A stretch of 64,000 nucleotides of DNA from Pseudomonas sp. Irchel s3f7 (GCF_900187615.1 NZ_FYDO01000001.1:279464-343463); one strand, 5' to 3'; counted from the first letter of the stretch, positions 33,872-43,643 are shown. Translations and numbers: made by a program. Notes: generated from the letters alone by a model not told the origin.

Positions 33872-34717
33872 TCACCGCTGATTCTTGAAACCTTTGCCGT
33901 AGTGGCGTTCAAGACGGTTCTGTATCAACTCCAGTCCAATGGACAGGAGCCAATAGATCACGGCTGCGGTGGTGAGCATTTCGATGTAGCGGTAGGACGA
34001 GCGACCGTACGACTGCGCCAGGAACATCACCTCCCAGACGCCCATCACCGATATCAACGATGAGTCCTTGAGCATTGAAATGAACTGACTGGTTGTCGGG
34101 GGAATAATCGTGCGCATGGCTTGCGGCAGGACGATGTGCAGGAACATTGCCGCCGGTCTCAGCCCCAAGGCCATCGCCGCTTCGCGCTGTCCAGGTGCCA
34201 CAGCCATGATGCCGGCACGAAAAATCTCGCTGAGGTAGGCACCATAATTGAGCGAGAGCGCAATGATCCCGGCGCTGATGGCGCCTGGAACAACACCCAA
34301 CTGCGGCAACCCCAGGTAGATCAGCAGGATCTGGATCAGCAGCGGAGTACCGCGAAAAAAAGACGCATAGAAACTGGCAATACCGAAAGCCACCGCACTG
34401 CGAGACAGGCGAGCCAGCGCCGTCACGAAGCCAAGGAGCAACGAAAGCCAGATCGAGCAGAAGCACAAAAACAGCGTCAGCGCGGCGCCTTGCAAAAAAC
34501 CGTCAGGCCCCAAATGTACGCCGACCAGGTTGGGCAACTTCTGCAGAATGATCGAGAACTTCAGGTCGAAGCTCATGAAAAACATAACGCACAAGCCGAA
34601 CAGCGCTGCCCAGGTCAAATACAAACGAGTGCGAAAACCAAGTAGCTGGCTTAAACGAGGCTCCTCGGTTTCGGAGGCGACAGCCGCCTTGGCGGGGTGT
34701 GGATTGAGGGCTGTCAT
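33872..34717 (-). CDS. Amino-acid-type ABC transporter permease
   Basis: The 281-residue inner-membrane protein has the HisM/ArtQ-type fold with the EAA loop (REAAMALGLRPAAMFLHIVL, PQAMRTIIPPTTSQFISMLK DSSL) that docks the ATPase. Several helices are visible (LTLFLCFCSIWLSLLLGFVT). ATG at 34717 overlaps the stop of the binding-protein gene by 4 bp (ATGA), showing translational coupling. No ATPase gene is found in this cluster, so it must share an ATPase made elsewhere. Confidence 0.92.
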   Translation of the reverse strand: MTALNPHPAKAAVASETEEPRLSQLLGFRTRLYLTWAALFGLCVMFFMSFDLKFSIILQKLPNLVGVHLGPDGFLQGAALTLFLCFCSIWLSLLLGFVTALARLSRSAVAFGIASFYASFFRGTPLLIQILLIYLGLPQLGVVPGAISAGIIALSLNYGAYLSEIFRAGIMAVAPGQREAAMALGLRPAAMFLHIVLPQAMRTIIPPTTSQFISMLKDSSLISVMGVWEVMFLAQSYGRSSYRYIEMLTTAAVIYWLLSIGLELIQNRLERHYGKGFKNQR

Positions 34718-35535
34718 TGGCTGATATCGGCACCGATCCACTTCTGTGAAATCTTGCTTAATGTGCCGTCGGCCTTGAGCTGGGTGACGACCTCAGTGAC
34801 TTTGGCATTCCATTGCGGATCGCCCTTTTCAATCGCCACCACGTTAGGTTCTGCATACAGCGTGTCGCCCGCAATTTTAAAGCGAGGATCCTGTGCGATG
34901 CGTTCACGAGCAGTGATGAGGTTGGTGACCATGGCATCCAGGCGCACGCCCGTGCCCAAGGCCAGATCCTGGAAGGCCACCGTTTCGTTGTCGTATGGCG
35001 CGACCTGGACGCTTTCGAATGGATAGCTCAACGGCTTGTCCTCGGCGCCCTCAATCACCAGATCCTTGTTCAAATAGGCTTCATAGGTCGACGCACTGAT
35101 CACACCGACTTTTTTACCTGAAAGATCCTTGCCAGTGACAATGCCCTTGTCTTTGGCGTTTATCACGATCACAGCCGGTGACTGGTAATACTCCACCGGG
35201 AAGTCGAACACTTCGGCCCGCGCCTTACTCGGGGTCATCGAGCAGACGCAGATGTCATATCGTCCGTTCCAGTGTCCGGCTGCGATGACATCCCAGGACG
35301 GTGTTTGTAGCTTCAGCTTCACCCCTAGCCGTTGCGCAACGGCCTTGGCGACATCCACATCAAACCCGTCCAGTTGGTTCTGTTCATTGAGAAAGGAGAA
35401 TGGCGGATAGCTTTCCATCAGTACGCCGCTCAGCTCCCCGCTGCTGGTTACGCGATCCAGCGTGGCGCCCGCGAAAGCCGTCGAGAATGTAGCCAGTAAC
35501 GCAAAGCCAAAAGGTAAAAGCGCCGTAGTTTTCAA
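34714..35535 (-). CDS. Amino-acid-type ABC transporter substrate-binding protein
   Basis: The product has a signal peptide (KTTALLPFGFALLATFSTAF, cleavage near FAGA) followed by the SBP_bac_3 fold: SYPPFSFLNEQNQLDGFDVD, VAKAVAQRLGVKLKLQTPSW and ISASTYEAYLNKDL. Three TTG codons lie near the start; 35535 is chosen because GGAG lies nine bases ahead, while 35541 and 35550 remain possible. The periplasmic protein delivers substrate to the overlapping permease gene. Confidence 0.9.
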   Translation of the reverse strand: MKTTALLPFGFALLATFSTAFAGATLDRVTSSGELSGVLMESYPPFSFLNEQNQLDGFDVDVAKAVAQRLGVKLKLQTPSWDVIAAGHWNGRYDICVCSMTPSKARAEVFDFPVEYYQSPAVIVINAKDKGIVTGKDLSGKKVGVISASTYEAYLNKDLVIEGAEDKPLSYPFESVQVAPYDNETVAFQDLALGTGVRLDAMVTNLITARERIAQDPRFKIAGDTLYAEPNVVAIEKGDPQWNAKVTEVVTQLKADGTLSKISQKWIGADISQ

Positions 35536-35774
35536 AGACAAGTGCTCCAATCAATTCAGAAAATCCGAATAGATTAAAACGCACTATAAAATTGCTTTGT
35601 ACTAGATTTTAGGAATAACAGGCTATGTTCAAGCTATATGGGTCTAGCGATTCAAATGCTAGTCGTTTCATACATCGCGATCTATGTTCTGCCGATTACT
35701 ATCTACTACGAAGCGTAGGGGATGGCGCGAATTTGCTTGTGGCAAAGATAATCTGAATCAGTAAATCGCGTTAT

Positions 35775-36668
35775 CTAGATTGCTTCGCGCAGCGCGTTGG
35801 CAACTAGCGAAAACGCCGGAGAGGGCTGCCGACGGTTAGGGTAGTACAAATAGTATCCAGAAAATGGTGGGCACCAATCTTCCAGCATCCGCACCAGCCG
35901 GCCTTCCTGGAGATGAGGTTCAAACTCCTCTTCCGGAAGGTAGGCAATGCCCAGCCCGGCCAGTGCAGCATCCACAATGTGGGTCGACGTGTTGAAAATG
36001 AGCTGGCCATCTACTCGTACGTTCAATTGTTTTCCGCGCCGTTCAAAGTCCCATACATAGAGTCCACCCGATGTCTGCATCCGCTGGTTGATACAGATAT
36101 GGCTCATAAGGTCACGCGGACTTTTGGGAATGGCATGAGCGGCAAAGTATGTTGGGGAGGCAACAGCGGCCATACGTAACGGCGGCCCAATTCGGACTGC
36201 GATCATGTCTTTGTCGATGGTGTCACCCAGGCGCACACCCGCATCAAAACGATCCGCTACGATGTCTCTGAATCCGTAATTGACGTCGAATTCGACCTTG
36301 ATATCCGGGTATTCGTGTAGCAATGCGGTGAGCTTGGGCAGCAACGTTGTCCGCAGAACGTGATCACCGCAGGTAATGCGTACCGTGCCGGCTGGCTTGT
36401 CGCGCATTTCCGTTAAGACATCAAGTTCCGCTTCGATTTCATCGAAGCGATGGCCGATCGCTTGCAGCAGTCGCTCCCCCGCTACTGTCGGCGAAACGCT
36501 ACGCGTGGTGCGCGTCAATAATCTGATTTGCAGACGTGCTTCCAGACCGGTGATGGCCTGACTTATTGCAGACTGCGTAACGCCCAGTACTCCAGCTGCG
36601 CGCGTAAAGCTGCCTTCTCGCGCTACTGTCACGAAAGACAGCAAATCGTTGAGATTCCTTCTGGCCAT
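35775..36668 (-). CDS. LysR-family transcriptional regulator
   Basis: The 297-residue protein has an N-terminal winged HTH (LLSFVTVAREGSFTRAAGVL, GVTQSAISQAITGLEARLQI) and a type-2 periplasmic-fold effector domain (residues ~90-295: GTVRITCGDHVLRTTLLPKL, DAGVRLGDTIDKDMIAVRIG). It is divergent from the MFS gene at 36769 with 100 bp between, the usual arrangement for control of an adjacent transporter. Confidence 0.95.
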   Translation of the reverse strand: MARRNLNDLLSFVTVAREGSFTRAAGVLGVTQSAISQAITGLEARLQIRLLTRTTRSVSPTVAGERLLQAIGHRFDEIEAELDVLTEMRDKPAGTVRITCGDHVLRTTLLPKLTALLHEYPDIKVEFDVNYGFRDIVADRFDAGVRLGDTIDKDMIAVRIGPPLRMAAVASPTYFAAHAIPKSPRDLMSHICINQRMQTSGGLYVWDFERRGKQLNVRVDGQLIFNTSTHIVDAALAGLGIAYLPEEEFEPHLQEGRLVRMLEDWCPPFSGYYLYYPNRRQPSPAFSLVANALREAI

Positions 36669-36768
36669 TGTGCAACCGTCTATTTAGTCTATTGATTAGC
36701 TGTACTTATAACCATGTTAAGCATTCATTAGCTAGTCGCCCGAGTGTTCATTCGTCACCATTGCCGGC

Positions 36769-37983
36769 ATGAATACGAATGTACCTGAGGCCCCGATGGG
36801 CACTATTTCCTCAACAAACGATGTTCCTGCTTGCTGGAGCGGCGTCTTTGCAATGACGCTTTGTGTATTCGCGCTGATCGCTTCGGAGTTCATGCCTGTC
36901 AGCCTGCTGACGCCGATGGCCGTTGATCTTCATGTTACCGAAGGGATGGCAGGTCAAGGCATTGCGATCTCCGGGGCATTCGCTGTGCTGACCAGCCTGT
37001 CGATCTCTTGGATAGCCGGAACCCTCAACCGCAAGACACTCTTGCTGGCACTTGCTGGGCTGATGGCTGTCTCCGGCGCGATTGTCGGGCTGGCACCCAA
37101 TTATCTGACGTACATGGTCGGTCGTGCGCTTATCGGTGTGGTCATCGGAGGTTTTTGGTCGATGTCCGCTGCGACGGCCATGCGGCTGGTGTCTGCCACG
37201 CAGGTGCCCAAGGCCTTGGCCATCTTCAACGGTGGCAATGCATTGGCTACCGTAATCGCCGCCCCGCTGGGCAGCTATCTGGGCTCGATCATCGGTTGGC
37301 GCGGCGCTTTCTTTTGCCTCGTGCCAATAGCGGCGGGTGCGTTCATCTGGCTGTGGATCAGCCTGCCAACCATGAAGGTAGAGCCGCGCACACCGGGAAC
37401 CGGCAACGTCTTGAAGTTGCTCAGGAACCGTTCCGTTGCGCTCGGCATGGCCGGATGCGGCGCCTTCTTCATGGGGCAGTTCGCCCTGTTTACCTACCTG
37501 CGGCCTTTCCTCGAAACGGTGACGCGCGTCGACGTATCCACGCTGTCGCTAGTCCTGCTGGTGATCGGTATAGCGGGCTTTATCGGGACTTTGATCATCG
37601 GCCTTTTCATAAGACGCGGTCTATTCCGGACATTGATAGTCATACCGGTGCTGATGGCGTTGATTGCTTTGGCACTGATCCCTTTTGGAACCTCCGTCGT
37701 TGTCGTTGGCGCACTGCTTGGATTTTGGGGGTTGCTGGCAACTGCGGCCCCTGTGGGCTGGTGGAGCTGGATCGCACAGGCCTTACCAAAAAATGCCGAG
37801 GCCGGAGGTGGCTTGATGGTGGCGGTGATTCAACTGGCCATCGCCCTGGGCTCCACCGTTGGCGGACTGCTGTTCGATAGTCGCGGCTACCAGAGCACTT
37901 TCGTCGTGAGCGCAGCCGTGCTGCTGCTTGCCGCATTTGTGACGGTGCTGACATTCCGTTCAACAACACCTCAATCCGCTTGA
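36769..37983 (+). CDS. MFS transporter (AraJ/NepI-like)
   Basis: The 404-residue protein has 12 predicted membrane helices and the DHA1-type N-terminal pattern (ALIASEFMPVSLLTPMAVDL, then GRALIGVVIGGFWSMSAATA with the motif-C-like GGFW). Members export purine nucleosides, sugars or drugs. It is divergent from the LysR gene and followed after 27 bp by the cyclophilin-like gene, so probably co-transcribed with it and the hydrolase. Confidence 0.93.
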   Translation: MNTNVPEAPMGTISSTNDVPACWSGVFAMTLCVFALIASEFMPVSLLTPMAVDLHVTEGMAGQGIAISGAFAVLTSLSISWIAGTLNRKTLLLALAGLMAVSGAIVGLAPNYLTYMVGRALIGVVIGGFWSMSAATAMRLVSATQVPKALAIFNGGNALATVIAAPLGSYLGSIIGWRGAFFCLVPIAAGAFIWLWISLPTMKVEPRTPGTGNVLKLLRNRSVALGMAGCGAFFMGQFALFTYLRPFLETVTRVDVSTLSLVLLVIGIAGFIGTLIIGLFIRRGLFRTLIVIPVLMALIALALIPFGTSVVVVGALLGFWGLLATAAPVGWWSWIAQALPKNAEAGGGLMVAVIQLAIALGSTVGGLLFDSRGYQSTFVVSAAVLLLAAFVTVLTFRSTTPQSA

Positions 37984-38010
37984 GCTATGCAACTTTAGGG
38001 GAGACGGGTC

Positions 38011-38460
38011 ATGAGGACACTTCGTTGGCTTGGTTTGCTGTCTGCAATGCTCGTGTTGGGTAGTTATGTATCTGTGAATGATGCCGCGTCGGCGTCGTCG
38101 ATACCGGAGAAATTTCGCATGTGGATGACCATCGGGGAACAACGCTTCGCCATTACCTTGGTCGACAACGCCGCCGCTCGTGCATTTGCCAAGCGACTAC
38201 CGCTAACGCTCGACATGAGCGATCTGAACCGCAATGAAAAACACGCCAGTCTTCCAGAAAACCTGCCTGCCGATGCAAGCAAACCGGGAACGATCCGCAA
38301 CGGCGACTTGATGTTGTATGGCGGGGACACCTTGGTCGTCTTCTATTCAACGTTCGACTCGACGTACTCCTACACGCGCCTTGGGCGAGTGGATGACACC
38401 GCTGACCTGGCTCAGGCGCTAGGGCGCGGGGATGTGCAAGTGCTGTTCTCTAAAGACTGA
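38011..38460 (+). CDS. Exported cyclophilin-like fold protein
   Basis: The 149-residue product has a signal peptide (TLRWLGLLSAMLVLGSYVSV) and the cyclophilin-like domain (DUF4/TM1367 type): KFRMWMTIGEQRFAITLVDN, AAARAFAKRLPLTLDMSDLN and DLMLYGGDTLVVFYSTFDST. RBS AGGGGAGA precedes ATG. It lies between the MFS and hydrolase genes. These proteins are often encoded with oxidoreductases and hydrolases, and no activity is established. Confidence 0.9.
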   Translation: MRTLRWLGLLSAMLVLGSYVSVNDAASASSIPEKFRMWMTIGEQRFAITLVDNAAARAFAKRLPLTLDMSDLNRNEKHASLPENLPADASKPGTIRNGDLMLYGGDTLVVFYSTFDSTYSYTRLGRVDDTADLAQALGRGDVQVLFSKD

Positions 38461-38485
38461 TGACTCCGCATCAACAAGGATTCCA

Positions 38486-39235
38486 ATGAAAAAGCTCATT
38501 GTTCTATTAACGCTTCTTGTCAGTTCACTCTCAGCAGTAGGAGCCGATATGTCCAACGGCGCGGATAATTTTTATACCAGCGAAAAAGTGACCGTGCAGA
38601 AGGTCAACTTCAAAAACCAATATCAAATGAATGTGGCAGGGAATCTGTTCATCCCGAAAAACCTAGACGGTAAAACGAAGAGCCCTGCGATTGTGGTTGG
38701 CCATCCGATGGGAGCGGTCAAGGAGCAGAGCGCTAACCTCTATGCCACGAAAATGGCGGAGAAAGGCTTCGTGACACTGTCCCTGGATCTTTCATTCTGG
38801 GGTGAAAGCGAGGGGCAAAGGCGAAACGCAGTTTCGCCGGACATCTATGTCGAGGACTTCAGTGCAGCAATAGACTTTCTCGGTGCACAGCCTTTCATCG
38901 ACAAAGAGCGGATTGGCGCGATCGGCATCTGTGGCAGCGGCAGCTTCGTCATCAGCGCGGCCAAGATCGACCCGCGCATGAAAGCCATCGCAACAGTCAG
39001 CATGTATGACATGGGCGCAGCCAATCGTAATGGGTTGAAGCATTCGCAGACGCTTGAGCAACGGAAGGACATCATCGCGCAAGCAGCGCAGCAGCGTGAT
39101 GTAGAATTCACTGGCGGTAAAACTCTCTACACCAGCGGTACGGTACATCAGCTAGATGAGAATACTCATCCCATCCAGCGTGAGTTCTACGATTTCTACC
39201 GCACACCACGCGGCCCAAAGCCTCTGGAAATCTGA
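38486..39235 (+). pseudogene. Exported alpha/beta hydrolase, 3'-truncated
   Basis: From MKKLIVLLTLLVSSLSAVGA (signal peptide) the product continues SPAIVVGHPMGAVKEQSANL, TLSLDLSFWGESEGQRRNAV and IGAIGICGSGSFVISAAKID with a Cys nucleophile (GxCxG). Homologues of this YcjY-like/dienelactone-hydrolase-type family are about 330-340 residues. Here the frame stops after YDFYRTPRGPKPLEI, before the catalytic Asp and His. It is therefore probably inactive. A weak GCAG-CTGC hairpin with eight T follows at about 39256. Confidence 0.8.
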
Positions 39236-39362
39236 AAAAACCGTGTGAGCGCAGATCCCTGCTTTTTTTTGGTATCAAATATAATAACTCCGTTTCGTTT
39301 TTTCATTTTCAAGGGGGGGGGCACAAAATATATTTTGTAACAGACCGCCCGGCGCCGCTTTC

Positions 39363-39512
39363 CTTGCGCTTGAAGATAGGTGGGAAGGAACGTATCTCGA
39401 ACAGCGTGGCGCAGGTGAGGTTGGAAACAATGTTCGCGGCGCCCTGACGACGATCAACCGGAACGAAGAATTCATCGACATGACACTATCGGTACTTATG
39501 ACGCCCGACTGA
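39363..39512 (+). pseudogene. Third, decayed copy of the small protein family
   Basis: The frame gives LALEDRWEGTYLEQRGAGEV, GNNVRGALTTINRNEEFIDM and TLSVLMTPD, which parallels the C-terminal part of the protein at 29387 (LALEAAIMELTLW...RGSAEVAGNDRGALDTI). The 5' part is lost. Confidence 0.65.
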
Positions 39513-39520
39513 ATAGATTT

Positions 39521-39988
39521 TCAGCTTGTTCGGCCACCCATGGCGCTCAGGATGGCCTTGCCCTGGCCTGTGCAATACATCGGCTTGCTCTGGCCCATGG
39601 CAGCGGCGGAGCGGTGAGTATGAGCACCATCACAACGTTCAAGGGAGAGAACTTGATCTCCCTCTCGGATAGCAAGATATGCGGTCTCGCCAGTAAGGTC
39701 TCGCAACGATCTCAGTTCGAAGCTAGCGGCGGCTACCAAATCTGGTTCCAACCAAGCACCCCGAACCATCTCCAAATAACGGAAACCCAAACGGTAGCGT
39801 TTACTTGTTGGATCGCGCCGAACCATCCCGCGATCGACCAGTAGGCCAAGTAATCTGTAAAGCGTTGAGCGCGGAAGATTTACTCGGGCAGCAAGCAGCT
39901 GACTATCGAGCCCCTCAGGTGCTAGCCCGATAGCTTCGAGTAGATCAAAGGCTTTTTCTAATGATGCGGTGCCTTTGCCTGCGTCCAT
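39521..39988 (-). pseudogene. IclR-family regulator, 3'-truncated
   Basis: From MDAGKGTASLEKAFDLLEAI the product has the N-terminal winged HTH (SQLLAARVNLPRSTLYRLLG, LLVDRGMVRRDPTSKRYRLG) and the first part of the effector domain (DLTGETAYLAIREGDQVLSL, then TGQGKAILSAMGGRTS). Family members have about 250-260 residues; this stops at 155, at the point where the effector domain should continue after GKAILSA. It is a fragment, although the HTH could still be made. Confidence 0.8.
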
Positions 39989-40364
39989 CGGAAACCCCTC
40001 ATAGTTTCTTAGGAGGAATATCATAATATGGGAGATGATTTTTACATCAAGGCCGGAGTTCGCAGTACCAGTCCCACATTACAGGACAAGGGTACTCAGC
40101 CCACCCCGCGCTAATGGTTTAGCTAATCGCGGTTCAACTACGCAATCAGGCTAAGCAGCAGCCAATACGTGAAGAGGCGCGGGAATGCCTCGTCGGCGAG
40201 CTGAAGGCGGCACTACGTGAGGCCAGGTCGCGCATAGGCGAAAAGTGCTGAATACACCTTTTGCTGAATGGTGTGGCTCTCTGAGAGATCAACAATTGAT
40301 GCTCTTTCCACGCTCACTCCAAGACGAAGAAGTATCCCTCTCTAGCGTTCCATCTCGGCACCGC
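39989..40364. other. Intergenic stretch with a possible gene scrap
   Basis: No gene is supported. Near 40155-40249 a plus-strand frame reads QQPIREEARECLVGELKAAL REARSRIGEKC and stops; it is protein-like and may be the end of a lost gene, but I cannot name it. Confidence 0.35.
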
Positions 40365-41327
40365 TCAGTACGCGAACTCATGTCCCAACTCACTTTCCAT
40401 CCACTCCAAAAAGCGCCGTACACGCGGAAAGCCGGAATGCGCCTTTGGGAACACTAAATGGTGAGCGGCCACAGGGGCGCTGAGTGATTCGGGCGCAACT
40501 TCGACCAACGTGCCGGACGCCAAGTACTTCTGCGCGAGCAACGTGCTCTCCAATGCGAATCCGAGTCCATGGCTGGCTGCTTCCAATGACATATAGGATC
40601 GATCAAAGCTCAATGCGTAGGGTCTTTCCGGGCGAGCCAAACCATGTTGGGCGAACCATTGTGGCCACTTTAGCAATGTGGCTTCAGACAACACCAAATC
40701 ACAGTCGAGTAGATCCGACGCAACTCGGATAGGTCGTTGCGCAAGCAATTTCGGTGAGGTGAGTACGGCGAACTTTTCATTTTGTACTGTGCGAACCTCA
40801 TAACTTGGCCAGTTGGGCATGCCATGGCGGATATCCACATCAATCTTGTCCCGGCTGAAGTGGAGTGACTCGTACGAGCATGACAAGTTGAGCTGGATGT
40901 CGGGGTGACTTGCACGAAACGCTTCCAATCGCGGCATTAACCAGAGCAGGCCAAAGCTCGGCGATGAGTGCAGCCGCAGACAATCGAGACTGACATCGCT
41001 GGCCGCGCGTTCGGTTGCCACTGCAAGGCTATGTAGGATCCCGGAGACTTCTTTCAGGTACTGCTCCCCCACCGGAGTGAGTGAGACACCACGGGCCGCT
41101 CGAACGAATAATTGCCTGCCTATCATCCCCTCAAGCTTGGCCAGTTGGTGACTCACAGCTGATGGCGTTAAATCCAATACTTCCGCCGCCCTGGCAACAT
41201 TCCCGAAGCGCGCCGTTTGCTCGAAGGCCTGAATTGCTCTCAGCGGTGGCAGGATGATTGGTGTATCAGCATCTGTGCGCATGGCACCCCCACTGCATTT
41301 TTTACGATTATTGGATTTGTCTTTCAT
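40365..41327 (-). CDS. LysR-family regulator (GcvA-like)
   Basis: The product has the winged HTH PLRAIQAFEQTARFGNVARA, AEVLDLTPSAVSHQLAKLEG of GcvA-type regulators and a full effector domain (SPSFGLLWLMPRLEAFRASH ... HGLGFALESTLLAQKYLASG). ATG at 41327 is preceded by AGGTGA; a start at 41282 (MRTDADTPIILPP) is the alternative. It is divergent from the SDR-MFS-transketolase operon and is its probable regulator. Confidence 0.93.
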   Translation of the reverse strand: MKDKSNNRKKCSGGAMRTDADTPIILPPLRAIQAFEQTARFGNVARAAEVLDLTPSAVSHQLAKLEGMIGRQLFVRAARGVSLTPVGEQYLKEVSGILHSLAVATERAASDVSLDCLRLHSSPSFGLLWLMPRLEAFRASHPDIQLNLSCSYESLHFSRDKIDVDIRHGMPNWPSYEVRTVQNEKFAVLTSPKLLAQRPIRVASDLLDCDLVLSEATLLKWPQWFAQHGLARPERPYALSFDRSYMSLEAASHGLGFALESTLLAQKYLASGTLVEVAPESLSAPVAAHHLVFPKAHSGFPRVRRFLEWMESELGHEFAY

Positions 41328-41477
41328 TCAATCACCTGACAACTGCCTTGACGAGTGCTGAATTTTTTTCAGCATCGAATGACATTCGCGTTATTGCTCA
41401 GACCATCCCTGGAGAACAAGCTGAGTCATCGGTTCTTGACGGATCGACCCAATAAAAACAATTTGAGGTGCTCCTCC

Positions 41478-42227
41478 ATGCTTCTCCAAGGCAAAGTCGC
41501 AATCATCACCGGTGCCGCATCTGCCCGTGGCATTGGCCGCGCTACAGCGACCACTTTCGCGCAACAAGGCGCTCACGTCGTGATCCTTGACCTGGATGAG
41601 TCCGCTGCCCGTGATGCCGCTGCTTCCTTAGGCGAAGGTCATCTCGGTCTGGCGGCCAACGTTGCTGACGAATCGCAGGTTCAGCAGGCCGTTGCCAAAA
41701 TCATCGAGCACTTCGGCCGCATTGACGTCCTCGTCAACAATGCCGGCATTACTCAGCCACTCAAGACCCTGGACATCCGCCCTTCTGACTACGACAAGGT
41801 GCTTGACGTCAGTCTGCGCGGCACCCTGCTGATGTCGCAGGCCGTGATTCCGCACATGCGCCAACAATCTTCCGGCAGCATTGTGTGCATGTCTTCCGTT
41901 TCTGCTCAGCGGGGCGGCGGCATCTTTGGTGGCCCTCATTACAGTGCGGCCAAAGCCGGAGTGCTGGGCCTGGGCAAAGCCATGGCACGTGAACTGGGGC
42001 CGGACAACATTCGCGTCAACTCCATCGCCCCTGGTTTGATTCACACCGACATCACCGGCGGCCTGATGCAGGACGATCGCCGCCACGCGATCATTGACGG
42101 CATTCCGTTGGGCCGACTCGGTGCAGCACAGGATGTCGCCAACGCCGCCCTGTTCCTGGCCAGCGACCTATCCTCTTACCTCACAGGCATCACTCTGGAT
42201 GTGAACGGCGGCATGCTGATTCATTGA
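41478..42227 (+). CDS. SDR-family NAD(P)-dependent oxidoreductase
   Basis: The 249-residue classical short-chain dehydrogenase has a TGAASARGIGRA cofactor loop, DLDESA after strand 2 (an Asp favouring NAD), the NNAG motif, the catalytic Ser in SSVSAQRG and Y-x-x-x-K in HYSAAKAG. It most likely oxidises a sugar, polyol or hydroxy-acid. ATG at 41478 has GAGGTG seven bases upstream. It is the first gene of a unit with an ACS-type transporter and split transketolase. Confidence 0.94.
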   Translation: MLLQGKVAIITGAASARGIGRATATTFAQQGAHVVILDLDESAARDAAASLGEGHLGLAANVADESQVQQAVAKIIEHFGRIDVLVNNAGITQPLKTLDIRPSDYDKVLDVSLRGTLLMSQAVIPHMRQQSSGSIVCMSSVSAQRGGGIFGGPHYSAAKAGVLGLGKAMARELGPDNIRVNSIAPGLIHTDITGGLMQDDRRHAIIDGIPLGRLGAAQDVANAALFLASDLSSYLTGITLDVNGGMLIH

Positions 42228-42327
42228 GTACACCTGGGCGGGCCTGTGCGGCTCGTGCGGTTCTGGATCGATGACGTAGCCGGGCCTCATGGCCTGGCAG
42301 TCAATAAAAACAAGAGATCAGACCATC

Positions 42328-43626
42328 ATGACTACCCTGTCGCTCGAAGCGGTTTCGACCGTGCGTTCCAACGCCTACCGGAAAACAGCCTGGCGTTTGA
42401 TGCCCTTCCTGATGCTGTGCTACCTGTGCGCTTACCTTGATCGCGTCAACGTTGGCTTTGCCAAGCTGCAGATGATGAACGATCTGGCGCTCAGCGAAAC
42501 GGTCTACGGGCTTGGCGCTGGCATGTTCTTCATCGGTTACTTCCTGTGCGAAGTGCCCAGCAACATGATCCTGCACAAGGTCGGCGCGCGTGTTTGGATC
42601 GCGCGCATCATGATCACCTGGGGCATCGTTTCCGCTCTGTTCGCCTTCGTCGAAACCGCCTGGCAGTTCTACTCCCTTCGCTTTCTTTTAGGCATTGCCG
42701 AAGCCGGTCTCGCGCCTGGTCTGTTGCTCTACCTGACCTACTGGTTTCCATCCTATCGTCGCGCACGCATGACCGTGTTGTGGTTCATCGCCATTCCTCT
42801 GTCGGGGATGGTGGGTGGCCCCCTCTCCGGCTGGATCATGAATCACTTCGCCGGCATGCATGGCTGGGCAGGCTGGCAATGGATGTTCGTGTTGGAGGCT
42901 GTACCCACGGTCGTTGTCGGTCTTCTGGTACTGAGCTACCTCAAAGACGGCGTGCATCAGGCCACCTGGCTCAATGACGAAGAAAAAGCCCTGATCACTC
43001 GGGAGTTGGCTGAAGACGATCAGCAGAAAGTCACCCATGCCTCAGTCGGTGAATTCATTCGCGATCGTCGTCTGTGGTTGCTGGCTGCCATCTACTTCTG
43101 TGTGGTGATGGGACAGTACGCAATCACCTTCTGGCTGCCCACTCTAGTACGCAATTCAGGCGTTTCCGATCCACTACACATCGGCTTTCTGACCAGCCTG
43201 CCTTACCTCTGCGCCATTGCCGCCATGCTGCTGGTTGGACGCAGTGGTGACAAGCATCGCGAGCGCCGCTGGCACCTCATCGTACCGATGATTGCTGGCG
43301 CTATCGGCCTTAGCCTAGCGGCGCTAATGGGGGGAAATCCAACCCTGTCGATCCTCAGTCTTTGCCTGGCCGCATCCGGCATTTTGTCTGCGACCTCATT
43401 GTTCTGGATGTTACCGACCACGCTGCTTGGGGGCGTTTCTGCCGCCGCCGGCATCGCAGCGGTCAACAGCTTCGCCAACCTCGCAGGGTTCTGCTCGCCT
43501 TATCTGATCGGCTGGATCACCACAATCACCGGCTCAAGCGCCATCGGCATGTACCTGATCACTGGTGTGCTGTTCGCGGGGGCCGCTCTGGTACTGCGCA
43601 TCCCTGCCGCCTTGGTCAATCGTTGA
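42328..43626 (+). CDS. MFS transporter, anion:cation symporter (ACS) type
   Basis: The 432-residue protein has 12 membrane helices and the ACS signature (YLCAYLDRVNVGFAKLQMMN, then GAGMFFIGYFLCEVPSNMIL, RFLLGIAEAGLAPGLLLYLT, YWFPSYRRARM). Relatives import sugar acids, tartrate or phthalate. It is followed by the transketolase genes at 17 bp, so the operon probably imports and degrades one compound. Confidence 0.94.
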   Translation: MTTLSLEAVSTVRSNAYRKTAWRLMPFLMLCYLCAYLDRVNVGFAKLQMMNDLALSETVYGLGAGMFFIGYFLCEVPSNMILHKVGARVWIARIMITWGIVSALFAFVETAWQFYSLRFLLGIAEAGLAPGLLLYLTYWFPSYRRARMTVLWFIAIPLSGMVGGPLSGWIMNHFAGMHGWAGWQWMFVLEAVPTVVVGLLVLSYLKDGVHQATWLNDEEKALITRELAEDDQQKVTHASVGEFIRDRRLWLLAAIYFCVVMGQYAITFWLPTLVRNSGVSDPLHIGFLTSLPYLCAIAAMLLVGRSGDKHRERRWHLIVPMIAGAIGLSLAALMGGNPTLSILSLCLAASGILSATSLFWMLPTTLLGGVSAAAGIAAVNSFANLAGFCSPYLIGWITTITGSSAIGMYLITGVLFAGAALVLRIPAALVNR

Positions 43627-43643
43627 GTTAATGGAGTTTCACC

